A stretch of DNA of 64,000 nucleotides, from positions 248,001 through 312,000 of the forward strand of contig NZ_LRFG02000004.1 in assembly GCF_001641755.2 (NCBI RefSeq), written 5' to 3'. This DNA is from Microbulbifer flavimaris (GTDB lineage Bacteria; Pseudomonadota; Gammaproteobacteria; Pseudomonadales; Cellvibrionaceae). The position numbers were made by a program, and so were the translations under genes. Positions within the stretch are counted from its first letter, which is position 1. Every line of letters begins with the position of its first letter. The notes under the pieces are model-generated. The model was not told where the DNA came from. It did not search any database and was given only the letters and a program-made list of their open reading frames with translations. Shown piece after piece: positions 18,603-27,494 of this stretch.

Positions 18603-19887
18603 CTTCGGCCTCGAGCTTTGCCATCTTGCTATCGGCAGGCTTGTCAAAATCCAGCACGATTTGCGGCAGCTTCTCCAGGGAGCACTGGTGCGCAGCGATG
18701 TCGGTGGAGATGTTCTTGAAGTCGTTGGAGGCGTCGATATTGATAATACCGGCATCGCCATTATCGATGCACAGCTTCAGGGAGTCCGGCAATTTGCCAT
18801 CCACGAGCTTTTGTTCATTGACCACACCATCCCACAGGATGTCCGGCAGGCTGCCGCTGAGGCCGAACTTGGCCAGCTTGAGCGCCTTCAGCTCAAGGTG
18901 GTCCGGAGACTCGCCACCACCAGTGAACTGGTTGTTGTAGATGTAGATACCTTCCGGATACGGATCGAAAGCGTCCTGGGTGGACTTGTCGGAGTAGTAA
19001 CCGGCGGTGTAGTAACTGCTGACGATCACATTCGCGGTATCGTTATCGGCGATTTCGTTGTTGAAAATCTCCACGTAGTCGTTGGAGTTGATCACGATAC
19101 CGGAGCCCGCCGGCACCGCGGCTACCGGGGTGCCCTCGTGACCGAAGTTCTCGGTATTGTTCTCAAATACCTTGTTGTCATACACGCGAGTGCTGTGACC
19201 CGGCTGCGGCAGGTTGGGCATATTGAAGACCAGAATGCCACCGGTATTGTTGGTCGCCACATTGTCGTAGACATCGGCACCGATGGTATTTTCGATCTCG
19301 ATACCGGCCACATTGTACTCGGCGCGGTTGTTGCGCACGATCACGTTCTGGGACTGGCCCACATAGATACCGGCGTCAGACGCACCGATGGCCACGGTGC
19401 CTTCCACCAGGGTGTTCTTGGTCTGTACCGGGTAGATACCGTAAGCACCGTTCTCCGTGGCGGGGCCATTAGTCCACTCGACTCGGATATTGCGGATGAT
19501 GATGTTCTCACCCTCATTGACCTTCAGCGCATCACCGATGGTGTCCTCGATGGCGAGGTCCTCGATAGTGAAGTCACTGGCATTGACCAGCAGGCCTTCC
19601 GCGCCCTGGATCTGGTCCTTGAAGGAGAGAATGGTCTTGTCCATGCCGGCACCGCGGATGGTCACACCATCGACGTTCAGGGAGAGACTGCGGTTGATGG
19701 AGAATGTGCCTGCGGGGAGCTCGATCACGTCGCCGGACTTGGCGGAGATCAACCGCTTCAGCAGGTCCTTCTGGAAATCTGCAGCTTGCTCCTGGCCGGC
19801 GGCATCCGCCTTGGTTTCGGGCTTCTCGGAGCAGCCTGCGGCCAGCAGTGCCGCCAGTACCATGCTCAGGTACGCAGAGTTCTTCAT
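18595..19887 (-). CDS. Parallel beta-helix repeat lipoprotein, partner of the diheme cytochrome
   Basis: A 430-residue lipoprotein (LAALLAAGCSEK lipobox) built of right-handed beta-helix turns. Repeats such as VIVRNNRAEYNVAGIEIENT, ADVYDNVATNNTGGILVFN and VEIFNNEIADNDTANVIV run through residues about 60-330, the pattern of pectate-lyase-like/NosD folds. No catalytic set could be identified. Its stop overlaps the start of the diheme cytochrome gene, so the two are translationally coupled and probably act together on the cell surface or in the periplasm. The first gene of the two-gene operon. Confidence 0.88.
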   Translation of the reverse strand: MKNSAYLSMVLAALLAAGCSEKPETKADAAGQEQAADFQKDLLKRLISAKSGDVIELPAGTFSINRSLSLNVDGVTIRGAGMDKTILSFKDQIQGAEGLLVNASDFTIEDLAIEDTIGDALKVNEGENIIIRNIRVEWTNGPATENGAYGIYPVQTKNTLVEGTVAIGASDAGIYVGQSQNVIVRNNRAEYNVAGIEIENTIGADVYDNVATNNTGGILVFNMPNLPQPGHSTRVYDNKVFENNTENFGHEGTPVAAVPAGSGIVINSNDYVEIFNNEIADNDTANVIVSSYYTAGYYSDKSTQDAFDPYPEGIYIYNNQFTGGGESPDHLELKALKLAKFGLSGSLPDILWDGVVNEQKLVDGKLPDSLKLCIDNGDAGIINIDASNDFKNISTDIAAHQCSLEKLPQIVLDFDKPADSKMAKLEAEDA

Positions 19888-20111
19888 GAGGTTGTCCTTT
19901 TATTGGAGTTATTTGTTCATCTGCCAGGCACCTGCAGGGGTGAAGCGGCACCTAAGCTGTACGTTTGTACCAATTTGCAAGCCAAGAGAATGAACTGGCT
20001 GCCAGCGGCCAGATATTATCCAATCCCCGCCCCGCCGGCAAGGCACCTTTCTTGCCGGCGCTCGTCAGCCGCGGTAGTGTCGTGAGCGAAAGCAGATAAA
20101 AACGGAATCCC

Positions 20112-20741
20112 ATGCGTATTCGTTTAATGACTCTCGCCACGATTGCTTGCCTCGGCGCCATGCCGGGGGCATCTGCCAAGGAGACCCTGGAGGTCCTGAT
20201 CACCACCCCGGACGGGCAGCGGCACCAGTCCCTGCAGGAGCTGGGCAAGGCATTTGATGTTTATGACTCTGGGGCTATTGCGGGTCCCAGCAGCGTGCGC
20301 GAGTACAGCGCCATCCGTTGCGACAGCGCCTGGGGGGCAATCAAGTACCGTGTCCCCCTGGCCAGTGGCCCCGGCTATCGATTACAGGCCGAAGGCGAGC
20401 AGCTGCGCCTGCAACTGTTGCAGCACTCGGTAGTGAGCGAAGACGTCAACATCGCCGCGATGGAGGTGCACTGCTTTGACCTGGGGCCCAAAGCAGTAAC
20501 ACACGCGCTCGGCGAGGTAACGCTGAAGCGGGACAATGCCCAGTCACAGCGCCTCCAGCTTGCCAGCGGCTATATGCTGGAGTTCCGCTATCACCCTGAC
20601 GGCAGCGACATGATGACGGGCGAAGGTATCGGGGTAAGCGCGGAGGCTGCCGCAGAGGGCACTGAGGGCACTGAGGGTGCAGTAAGCGGCGAAGCCTCCC
20701 GGCAAGCCGACTCCGGCACGGCCACCAGAGAAGAGGGATAG
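20112..20741 (+). CDS. Secreted protein of unknown function
   Basis: A 209-residue protein not recognised. The N-terminus MRIRLMTLATIACLGAMPGASAKE is a Sec signal peptide with an ASA cleavage site. Two cysteines in the mature part (IRCDSAW, EVHCFDL) could form a disulfide. The C-terminal 40 residues are Glu/Gly/Ala/Thr-rich with a repeated EGTEGTEG tract and are likely disordered. Probably periplasmic. It converges with the Yip1 gene across a short gap holding a GC-rich imperfect hairpin. Confidence 0.65.
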   Translation: MRIRLMTLATIACLGAMPGASAKETLEVLITTPDGQRHQSLQELGKAFDVYDSGAIAGPSSVREYSAIRCDSAWGAIKYRVPLASGPGYRLQAEGEQLRLQLLQHSVVSEDVNIAAMEVHCFDLGPKAVTHALGEVTLKRDNAQSQRLQLASGYMLEFRYHPDGSDMMTGEGIGVSAEAAAEGTEGTEGAVSGEASRQADSGTATREEG

Positions 20742-20798
20742 GGTCCAGGGCCGGGTGCCGAGGGGAAACACCCCGGCCCCGCCTGCCCTGTCACGGCA

Positions 20799-21395
20799 CT
20801 AGTGGAATACCGGTGCCGACACAAAACTCCAGAACAGCACCGTACCCACCATCACCATCACGACAACCACCAGAGACACCGTGACAATGGCGCTGGCAAA
20901 CAGGAAGCCACGCTCCTCAGAAACGCCCATGACAATCGGGATCCCGAGGTAGAGCAGATATACCGCATAGGCAACCGCCAGGGTCGCCAGCAAGATATCC
21001 AGCCACAGGATGGGATAGAAACCGGCCGCGCCGGCGAGAAAAATCGGGGTCGCGGTGAATCCGGCGATCACCATGCCCTTCATGGGATAAGTTTCGGCAC
21101 CATAGGTTTTCGCCATCCAGTGGATGAAGTAACCGATGGCAACGACGGCAATCACCATGGTGCAGTAAAACACCGCAACCAGGGAAAGCGCGCTATCGCG
21201 GGTGATGCGGCGGGTGTCACCCTCGCCGATGGACCAGCCGACCTCGGTCGTACCGAAATACCAGGCCAGCGCCGGCAACAGCGCCAACACGATGACATAG
21301 GGGATCTGGCGGCGAAGACTCTTTTCCGACAGATTTCCGATTAGCTGCCACTGCCTGCGCGGCTGTACCAGCAGTCCGAACATATGGCTCAACAT
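20799..21395 (-). CDS. Yip1-family inner-membrane protein
   Basis: A 198-residue protein with a short N-terminal segment (MLSHMFGLLVQPRRQWQLI) and five hydrophobic helices: IPYVIVLALLPALAWYFG, SLVAVFYCTMVIAVVAIGYFI, PMKGMVIAGFTATPIFLAG, WLDILLATLAVAYAVYLLYLG and ASAIVTVSLVVVVMVMVG. This arrangement and the PRxxW start match bacterial Yip1-domain proteins. Their biochemical role is not established. It stands alone. Confidence 0.8.
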   Translation of the reverse strand: MLSHMFGLLVQPRRQWQLIGNLSEKSLRRQIPYVIVLALLPALAWYFGTTEVGWSIGEGDTRRITRDSALSLVAVFYCTMVIAVVAIGYFIHWMAKTYGAETYPMKGMVIAGFTATPIFLAGAAGFYPILWLDILLATLAVAYAVYLLYLGIPIVMGVSEERGFLFASAIVTVSLVVVVMVMVGTVLFWSFVSAPVFH

Positions 21396-21713
21396 CCTGT
21401 TTTCCTCACGCTTCGCGAGGAACTGCGGGCGAGACCTGTTTGCTCAAATTGATCTGGATACTGCGTGTCAAAGTGAGGAATACCACTGCGGCCATTCCCG
21501 AAGTTCCAGCTTTTTCTTATTTTGCTCTTTCAGCTTGTAGCAGTGTGGTCGCGCAAGTCAACGCACTTTCGGGTTTTGGCGCATTTGATTTCATTGGCGT
21601 TTCCACGGGAAACAGTTTTCAGGCGCCAGATGCTACCGATCAACCCGATCGATAGCACTTGTGAAAAAATGAAGGGAACATGGCGGGCACATTCTCGATG
21701 CGCCGCCGGGGGG

Positions 21714-22781
21714 TCAATCCACGCTGGCGATGTTTACGGGAACCATCCAGCCAAAGGGGTCTGCCGCGCGGCCTTCCTGGATATCCAGCAGCGCACAGCG
21801 CAGGCTCTCCGCCACCGGTCCCGGCGCCGCGGAAAGTTCATAGAGCCCGTCACCGTCACCGAGCACACTGATGGGACTGATGATTGCCGCAGTGCCGCAG
21901 GCAAAGGCCTCACTACAGGTGCCAGAGCGGACCAGCGCCAGCAGGTCGTCGATGTCGATTTGCCGCTCGTGCACCGTATAGCCCTTCTCCCGGGCCAGCG
22001 TCAGCAGGGAATCGCGGGTGACTCCCTCGAGAATCGCCCCGTTCAGGGCCGGGGTGTGGAGCTCACCATCCATCACCGCAAAGAAATTCATGCCCGAGAG
22101 CTCGTCCACCGTGTGGCGGTTGCCCGGGTTCAGCCACAGGGACTGGTCGAAACCGCGCTTTTTCAGCCGCGCGATACTCTGCAGGGAAGCCGCGTAATTG
22201 CCGCCAACTTTGGCATCCCCAGTACCGCCGACCGCTGCCCGCGCATCCTCGCGCTCCACCCACACGCGCATATTGCCGGCGTGATAGGCCTCGGAGGGGC
22301 TGGCAATGACATAGAACTCGTAGGAGGTGCTGGCGGACACGGATAGATCCGGCTGGGTGCCGATCAGGAAAGGACGCAGATAGAGAGACTCACCGCTGTT
22401 GGCCGGAACCAGGTTGGCACAGTAGGCGGTCACGCTTTTCACGCCGTCCATAAACAGGGTCTCCGGCACCGGGGGCATGCACAGCCGCTGGGCTGAATAT
22501 GCCATCCGCCGGGCATTGCGCTCCGGCCGGAACAGGCCGATACCATCCGCTGTCCGGTAGGCTTTCATCCCCTCGAAGCAGGACTGGGCGTAATGCAACA
22601 CCTTGGCCGCCGGGTCTAGGGCCAGCGGTGCATAGGGGAGCAGCTCACCCCCACTCCAGACACCGTCCTGGCAGGTGGCGCGAAACATTACCGGCGCCAT
22701 CACAGTGCCAAATCCCAGCTTTTCCGGCACTTCAAATCCCCGAAGACTCGCCGCCACGGCGGGATCAATGGATACCGTCAC
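21714..22781 (-). CDS. ilvE: Branched-chain amino acid aminotransferase
   Basis: A 355-residue PLP enzyme of fold type IV that interconverts Leu/Ile/Val and their 2-oxo acids with glutamate. FGTVMAPVMFRATCQDGVWSGGEL, LHYAQSCFEGMKAYR and YLRPFLIGTQPDL are signatures of the longer, eukaryote-like (about 350-residue) BCAT subgroup. The PLP Lys lies in VGGNYAASLQSIARLKKRG, in which the first Gly pair begins the conserved segment. GTAAIISPISVLGDGDG is the phosphate-binding end. It starts at a GTG with GGAGAG upstream. Monocistronic, preceded by a long non-coding stretch. Confidence 0.92.
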   Translation of the reverse strand: MTVSIDPAVAASLRGFEVPEKLGFGTVMAPVMFRATCQDGVWSGGELLPYAPLALDPAAKVLHYAQSCFEGMKAYRTADGIGLFRPERNARRMAYSAQRLCMPPVPETLFMDGVKSVTAYCANLVPANSGESLYLRPFLIGTQPDLSVSASTSYEFYVIASPSEAYHAGNMRVWVEREDARAAVGGTGDAKVGGNYAASLQSIARLKKRGFDQSLWLNPGNRHTVDELSGMNFFAVMDGELHTPALNGAILEGVTRDSLLTLAREKGYTVHERQIDIDDLLALVRSGTCSEAFACGTAAIISPISVLGDGDGLYELSAAPGPVAESLRCALLDIQEGRAADPFGWMVPVNIASVD

Positions 22782-23426
22782 CTCAACTCTCCTCTTTATC
22801 GTCTGCGGTGATTATGGCGCTTGCCGGCCCTCTGTCCAAATATTTCCACCACGCTGCCGGCGCAAGGCGCATCAGGATTGACCCCAAGCTCCTTCTATTA
22901 GGATGAATATCTCGACATGGATGATTCACTAATTACGGTCACCAACTTTACAGGCCGGCCGAGACTGCGACTTGTACGGAGATGCCAATTTATTAACCTG
23001 AACACAAAAATTTTGGCACGTATTTCCTAATATCGATGCCAACAGCTGCATTGCGGGAGGTCGAACTGCTAAACCGATTGGGGGGTTAGCAACGTAATCG
23101 ATCCTGTAGGAAAAAATCGCCCGCTAAGAAGAATTCCAAAGCCGAGATGGCGGGCCAAGAATGTCCGGTTGGCTATACTGATTTGGCAAGGCGCCGAATA
23201 ACAGGCACAGGGCGCCAACACGGGCTGCGGCGCAGTAATCAACTTTTCGCCGCACTCGGCTCCGGATCTAACTCACTCCGGGCACTGTCAGGGACTGAGA
23301 GAACCACACTTCAGGGAGAGAAAATCTGCACGGCGCCAGCGCTAAAGCAGAGTTAAGTGCTCGACTCCTGGCCGCAGAAGCCGCGGGGACGGGTGAAGCA
23401 AAACATGGAACAGAAGTGGTTCAATC
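22782..23426. other. Long intergenic region without a recognisable gene
   Basis: This 645-base gap separates two divergent genes and is more AT-rich than its surroundings. It must hold the ilvE promoter (minus strand) and the promoter of the large plus-strand cluster. A weak hairpin is seen near 23070-23090 (GCTAAaCC ... GGTTAGC). A 69-codon open frame at 23147-23356 has no ribosome binding site and no recognisable product. No tRNA or known riboswitch pattern was found. Confidence 0.5.
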
Positions 23427-24728
23427 GTGACACAGACAGAAATCAGCAAAGACATTGCTATCGGCTTGATGTTTACAGCCACAGCTCTGCTGTGTGGCAA
23501 CGCCTGCGCGGATGTCGGCGACACACCCGCGACAGAATCCAGCGCTCCACCTCCCGCCTATCTCGAAGCGGCATCCAAACCCTTGCAGCTGGCAAAGCGA
23601 CAGTTGCGCCCCTCCGAAATCGTCGACAACTATCGCGAGCAGATTGAGGAAATGGAGGCCCTGCACGGCGCCTATGGCGCCGGACTTGATGAGCAGCTGG
23701 TGGGACTGGCGACTGCACTTCAGCGCAACGGCGCCCACCAAGAGGCTATCAGCGAGTTCCGTCGCGCCATGCTCATCAACCGGGTCAATGAGGGGCTCTA
23801 TTCCCTGAACCAGGTGCCCATGATCGAGCGCATGATTGAGAGCCAGATTGCACTCAATCAATGGGAAGACGCCAACGACAACCAGCAGTACCTCTACTGG
23901 CTGCACGCGCGCAATTTCGGGGAAAGTGATCCCCGCATGCTGCCCGTGATCGATAACCTCAGCCGCTGGCACCTGCAGGCTTACAAAGAGGAGAAAGGTG
24001 GCACCCTGTTCGAGCACCTGATCAGTGCCACCGACCTTTACAGCCTGGCAGTGGATATCATTACGCAGAACTTCGGCGCCAATGACCTGCGCCTTGTGGA
24101 GGCGCTGCGTGGTCTCAAGGCCACCAATTACTATCTCGCCACCTACAAGGGCGAACCGCAGCAGCCGGTTGTCATCAATACCAATTTCGGCGGCGGTCCC
24201 GACATGGAAGCTGCCCAGCGCACAAAGCTGGATCATTATCGCCTCAACAGCTTCAGCTCCGGCAAGCAGGCCATCGCCCGGATAGTGGATGTCTATCAGA
24301 AAAACCCCCAGTCCCCCCCGGCCGCTTCCGCAAAAGCCAAGGTGGAACTCGGCGACTGGTATATGATGTTTAACAAGTGGCATTCGGCCAGGAAGACTTA
24401 CGGAGAGGCCTACCAGGCACTCTGGGACAACGGTGCTACCAATCGGGAAATCGACGCCATATTTGGCCGGCCTGCAGCACTACCGGCACTGCCAATGCTC
24501 GATGCCGATCAGCCGGGGCTGGCGGAATCCTATGTGACCGTTTCCTACGACGTGACTGCTTTCGGCAAGGTGCGCAACATCAAGATACTGAACGCCCAGC
24601 CATCGGATAGCGTCAGTATGCGCTCCCGCGTTCGCAATGTACTGAAACGTGCAAAATTCCGCCCACGCTTTGCAAATGGCGAACCGGTGGAAACCAGCGG
24701 CATCGTGCAGCGGTTCGTATTCGACTGA
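23427..24728 (+). CDS. Periplasmic TPR-like protein with C-terminal TonB domain
   Basis: A 433-residue protein (GTG start). The N-terminus (IAIGLMFTATALLCGNACADV) looks like a signal peptide, although it has little positive charge; an internal ATG at 23469 is an alternative start. Residues about 60-330 are helical and TPR-like (LVGLATALQRNGAHQEAISEFRRAM, KVELGDWYMMFNKWHSARKTYGEAY). The last 80 residues (VTVSYDVTAFGKVRNIKIL, LKRAKFRPRFANGEPV) match the TonB C-terminal fold, which binds partner proteins in the periplasm. Unlike classical TonB, no persistent membrane anchor or Pro-rich rod is seen. First gene of the 23-39 kb cluster. Confidence 0.72.
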   Translation: MTQTEISKDIAIGLMFTATALLCGNACADVGDTPATESSAPPPAYLEAASKPLQLAKRQLRPSEIVDNYREQIEEMEALHGAYGAGLDEQLVGLATALQRNGAHQEAISEFRRAMLINRVNEGLYSLNQVPMIERMIESQIALNQWEDANDNQQYLYWLHARNFGESDPRMLPVIDNLSRWHLQAYKEEKGGTLFEHLISATDLYSLAVDIITQNFGANDLRLVEALRGLKATNYYLATYKGEPQQPVVINTNFGGGPDMEAAQRTKLDHYRLNSFSSGKQAIARIVDVYQKNPQSPPAASAKAKVELGDWYMMFNKWHSARKTYGEAYQALWDNGATNREIDAIFGRPAALPALPMLDADQPGLAESYVTVSYDVTAFGKVRNIKILNAQPSDSVSMRSRVRNVLKRAKFRPRFANGEPVETSGIVQRFVFD

Positions 24729-24828
24729 CAACAATAGAAAGCGATTTTGACGCCCATTCACGGCAGCGACCAAACCCAGGATAACAGGCGCTGTCGAAGA
24801 GAGCAGGACGCATAATCGACCAGACTCA

Positions 24829-24847
24829 GGCCGGGCTCTGCCCGGCC
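24829..24847 (+). other. Perfect GC-rich hairpin between cluster genes
   Basis: GGCCGGGC, loop TCT, GCCCGGCC: an 8-bp perfect stem 100 bases after the TonB-C gene and about 100 before the next start. No T run follows, so it is more likely an mRNA stability or processing element than a full terminator. Confidence 0.5.
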
Positions 24848-24948
24848 CTGTGCACTGTGAAGTGGCGTGTAAGCCCTTTTCCGGGGACCGCGCCAGACGC
24901 TCACGCACGACATCGGCCCGGGCCAGTCCCGGGACTCAGGAGAGAACA

Positions 24949-26187
24949 ATGACTCTACGGATAGCGGTACGAAACTCGGAACAACACGCTCTGGGCTGGC
25001 GCACTCTCGCTTCGGCCATTGTGCTGAGCGCAGTCATCAGTGGCTGTAAAACCCAGCAGACGCAGCAGCAGCCACCGGCGCAGCCCTCGCAGTCACAGTC
25101 CTCCCCCAGCTCGTCGTCACAGTCGCAGTCGCAATCACAATCCAGCTCCAGCAGCTCCTCCTCGAGCCGCAGCCAGAGCCAACCCCAGACTGCCAGCAGT
25201 GGCATGCCGCCCAGCAGCTCTTCCAGCTCACCGAGCCAGAGCATGCCCAGCAGCAGCGACAGCCGCACCAATACCAGCATGCCAACCATTGAGTCGGGCA
25301 GCGAAGCCAGCCGCGAGGCGAGCACCGCCTCCAGCAGCGGACAGGAACAGAGCCGCCAGCAGAGCTCGGCCGGTGACTCCATGCCGGATCCGACCGCTCG
25401 CAACGACCAGCCATCCTCGCCGGTCTACAGCGAGTCGGATGAGCGTCCGGAGGAGAGCAATATGCCCCCGGACCCCTCCACTAACAGCGAGGGAGAGCCA
25501 CCGGAGGAAATCGATTTTTCCGAGGAGGAGCAGACCGCGTCCTCTTCCAGCAGCTCTTCCAGTAGCAGTAGCTCTTCCAGTAGCAGCTCTGCCAGCAGCG
25601 CCTCCAGCAGCAGCGCCTCATCGGCGAGCAGCGCAGCCAGCGCTTCCGCCCCGAGCGGCTCACCCGCAAGCGGCGGCAGCCCCGCCCGCGGTGGCAGCGC
25701 CCCCAATGAGGCACCAGCGACAGCGGCCCAGCGGGTGGAACAGCTGGAAGGGGAGTTTGAAGCCACCATGGCCAGCTACGACGGCATGATCCTGCGTGAG
25801 CGGGATTATGTCCGTAACCGCCCCGCCTCTGAGGAGGAAACGGAGGAGATGGATGAGCCACCCCCCGGCGAGTCCCTGGAGGACCTGATCGAGTCCGCCG
25901 AGGCGGAGATACCACCCCCTCCCGGTGGCGGTGGCAGTGAGGGCGGCGGCCCGGAGCAGAACAATTCCAGCGGCCAGGCTACCGGTCCGGGTATGCCCAC
26001 CGCAGGCCGCAAGGGCGAATACGATCACGGTGGCAGCGCACCGGTGGTACCCGCCGACATTCCCAAAGGGGATGACGACGATGTGGTGGCGCGGCAAATT
26101 CGTGAGGCCGCCATGCGGGAATCGGACCCGGAGCTTCGTGAGAAGCTGTGGGAGGAATATCGGAAATACAAAAAAGCGCAGAAGTAG
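24949..26187 (+). CDS. Serine-rich low-complexity lipoprotein
   Basis: A 412-residue protein. The ATG at 24949 is preferred over an upstream frame extension because of the AGGAGAG in front of it and the signal it begins. The lipobox is AVISGC (Cys 33). Residues about 35-260 are almost entirely Ser with Gln, Pro, Ala and Glu, including one run of 18 serines, and must be disordered or extended. The C-terminus is a distinct acidic/basic helical module ending DDDDVVARQIREAAMRESDP and ELREKLWEEYRKYKK, which looks like the functional part. The protein may act as a long flexible tether from a membrane to a partner. The next gene starts 17 bases after the stop. Confidence 0.75.
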   Translation: MTLRIAVRNSEQHALGWRTLASAIVLSAVISGCKTQQTQQQPPAQPSQSQSSPSSSSQSQSQSQSSSSSSSSSRSQSQPQTASSGMPPSSSSSSPSQSMPSSSDSRTNTSMPTIESGSEASREASTASSSGQEQSRQQSSAGDSMPDPTARNDQPSSPVYSESDERPEESNMPPDPSTNSEGEPPEEIDFSEEEQTASSSSSSSSSSSSSSSSSASSASSSSASSASSAASASAPSGSPASGGSPARGGSAPNEAPATAAQRVEQLEGEFEATMASYDGMILRERDYVRNRPASEEETEEMDEPPPGESLEDLIESAEAEIPPPPGGGGSEGGGPEQNNSSGQATGPGMPTAGRKGEYDHGGSAPVVPADIPKGDDDDVVARQIREAAMRESDPELREKLWEEYRKYKKAQK

Positions 26188-26204
26188 TCGCGGAGGGACC
26201 CCCA

Positions 26205-27428
26205 ATGCAGTCACTGAACGCCAGCCTATTTCACACCGGCTTCGCCCGCACCGTCAGCCGCGCCATGGCGCTGCTGGCTGCCCTGGCACTGGTGGGCTGC
26301 GCCTCCACGGAGGTGCGCACCACGGCCTATACCCCTCTGACAGTCGAGGATGCCGCCATCGCCGAGGACCGGCTGCTGGACGTTGGCATTGTCCAGTTTG
26401 ACCCGGGGCTCGACACTGCCGAAGTCAACGAAGAGGAGCTGGTATTTCCAGAGCTGCGCCAGGCGGAATCCCGCTATATTGCCGTGACCCTGTCGGAGTC
26501 ACTGCAGTCAAGCCAGGGCTGGGGCGCAGTGCGGGTAATTCCCAGCCAGCGCACCAACATCGACGTCACCGTTTCCGGCCGCATCCTGCAGTCTGACGGC
26601 GAGACTCTCACCCTGGAAGTGACCGTGACGGACTCTCGCGGCCAGCGCTGGTTCACCAAAGAGTACAGCGAGAAAGCATCGCACTATGCCTACGATCGCA
26701 AACACCCCACCGAGGGCGACGCTTTTCAGGGCCTGTACAACAAGATCGCCAACGACATGCTGGTTTACCGCCAGCAACTCTCGGACCAGTACATTGCCGA
26801 ACTGCGCACCATTTCCGAGATGAAATTTGCCCGCAGTTTTTCACCGGATGCGTTCTCTCGCTACCTCACCCGCAGTGAAGACGGCATCTACCAGCTCAAT
26901 GCCCTGCCCGCCGAAAACGACCCGATGCTGCAGCGTGTGCGTCGCATCCGCGAGCGGGACTACCTGTTTGTGGACACCCTGCAGGGCTACTACGGCACCT
27001 TCGTCAAATCCATGGAGGAGCCCTACCAGGAGTGGCGGGCACTGAGCTTTGAGGAAGTTCAGCAGATGCGTGAGCTCAAGCGCAAGGCCCGCAACCACAC
27101 CATCATGGGGGCAGCGGCCATCGTCGGCGGTATCGCTGCGGCCGGTGCAGGCGGCGGTGCAGCGCGCCAGGCCGCCAATGTGGCGGTTGCCGGGGGCGGT
27201 TACCTGGTAAAGAGTGGCTTTGACCGGCGCAGCGAAGCGAAGATGCACATTGAAGCCCTGCAGGAGCTGGGAGATTCCATGCAGGCGGAAGTGGAGCCGC
27301 AGATCGTCGAGCTGGAAGACCGCACAGTGACACTGAGCGGAACGGTCGAGAACCAGTACCGCCAGTGGCGCGAGCTCCTGAGAGAGATTTACGAAGCGGA
27401 AACCGGCGGAATGGACGGCAGTATCTGA
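26205..27428 (+). CDS. Lipoprotein of unknown function with glycine-zipper segment
   Basis: A 407-residue lipoprotein not recognised as a named family. The ATG at 26205 with CGGAGGG upstream is chosen over a longer frame that overlaps the preceding gene; the lipobox is ALALVGC. The first 200 residues resemble small outer-membrane-type beta domains (YIAVTLSESLQSSQGWGAVRV, VTVSGRILQSDGETLTLEV). Around residue 300 a Gly/Ala-rich hydrophobic stretch (TIMGAAAIVGGIAAAGAGGG) resembles a glycine zipper that can insert in membranes. The C-terminal 60 residues are a charged helix. Part of the cluster; probably outer-membrane associated. Confidence 0.7.
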   Translation: MQSLNASLFHTGFARTVSRAMALLAALALVGCASTEVRTTAYTPLTVEDAAIAEDRLLDVGIVQFDPGLDTAEVNEEELVFPELRQAESRYIAVTLSESLQSSQGWGAVRVIPSQRTNIDVTVSGRILQSDGETLTLEVTVTDSRGQRWFTKEYSEKASHYAYDRKHPTEGDAFQGLYNKIANDMLVYRQQLSDQYIAELRTISEMKFARSFSPDAFSRYLTRSEDGIYQLNALPAENDPMLQRVRRIRERDYLFVDTLQGYYGTFVKSMEEPYQEWRALSFEEVQQMRELKRKARNHTIMGAAAIVGGIAAAGAGGGAARQAANVAVAGGGYLVKSGFDRRSEAKMHIEALQELGDSMQAEVEPQIVELEDRTVTLSGTVENQYRQWRELLREIYEAETGGMDGSI

Positions 27429-27494
27429 AATGCGGAGCGGAGGCATGCCTTCGCTCTACCCCCGGAACAATAACCACGACATTGCGGAATCACT

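Noticed and set aside
23147-23356. A 69-codon plus-strand open frame in the long gap
   Set aside because: No ribosome binding site, no similarity that I recognise, and a composition like non-coding DNA.
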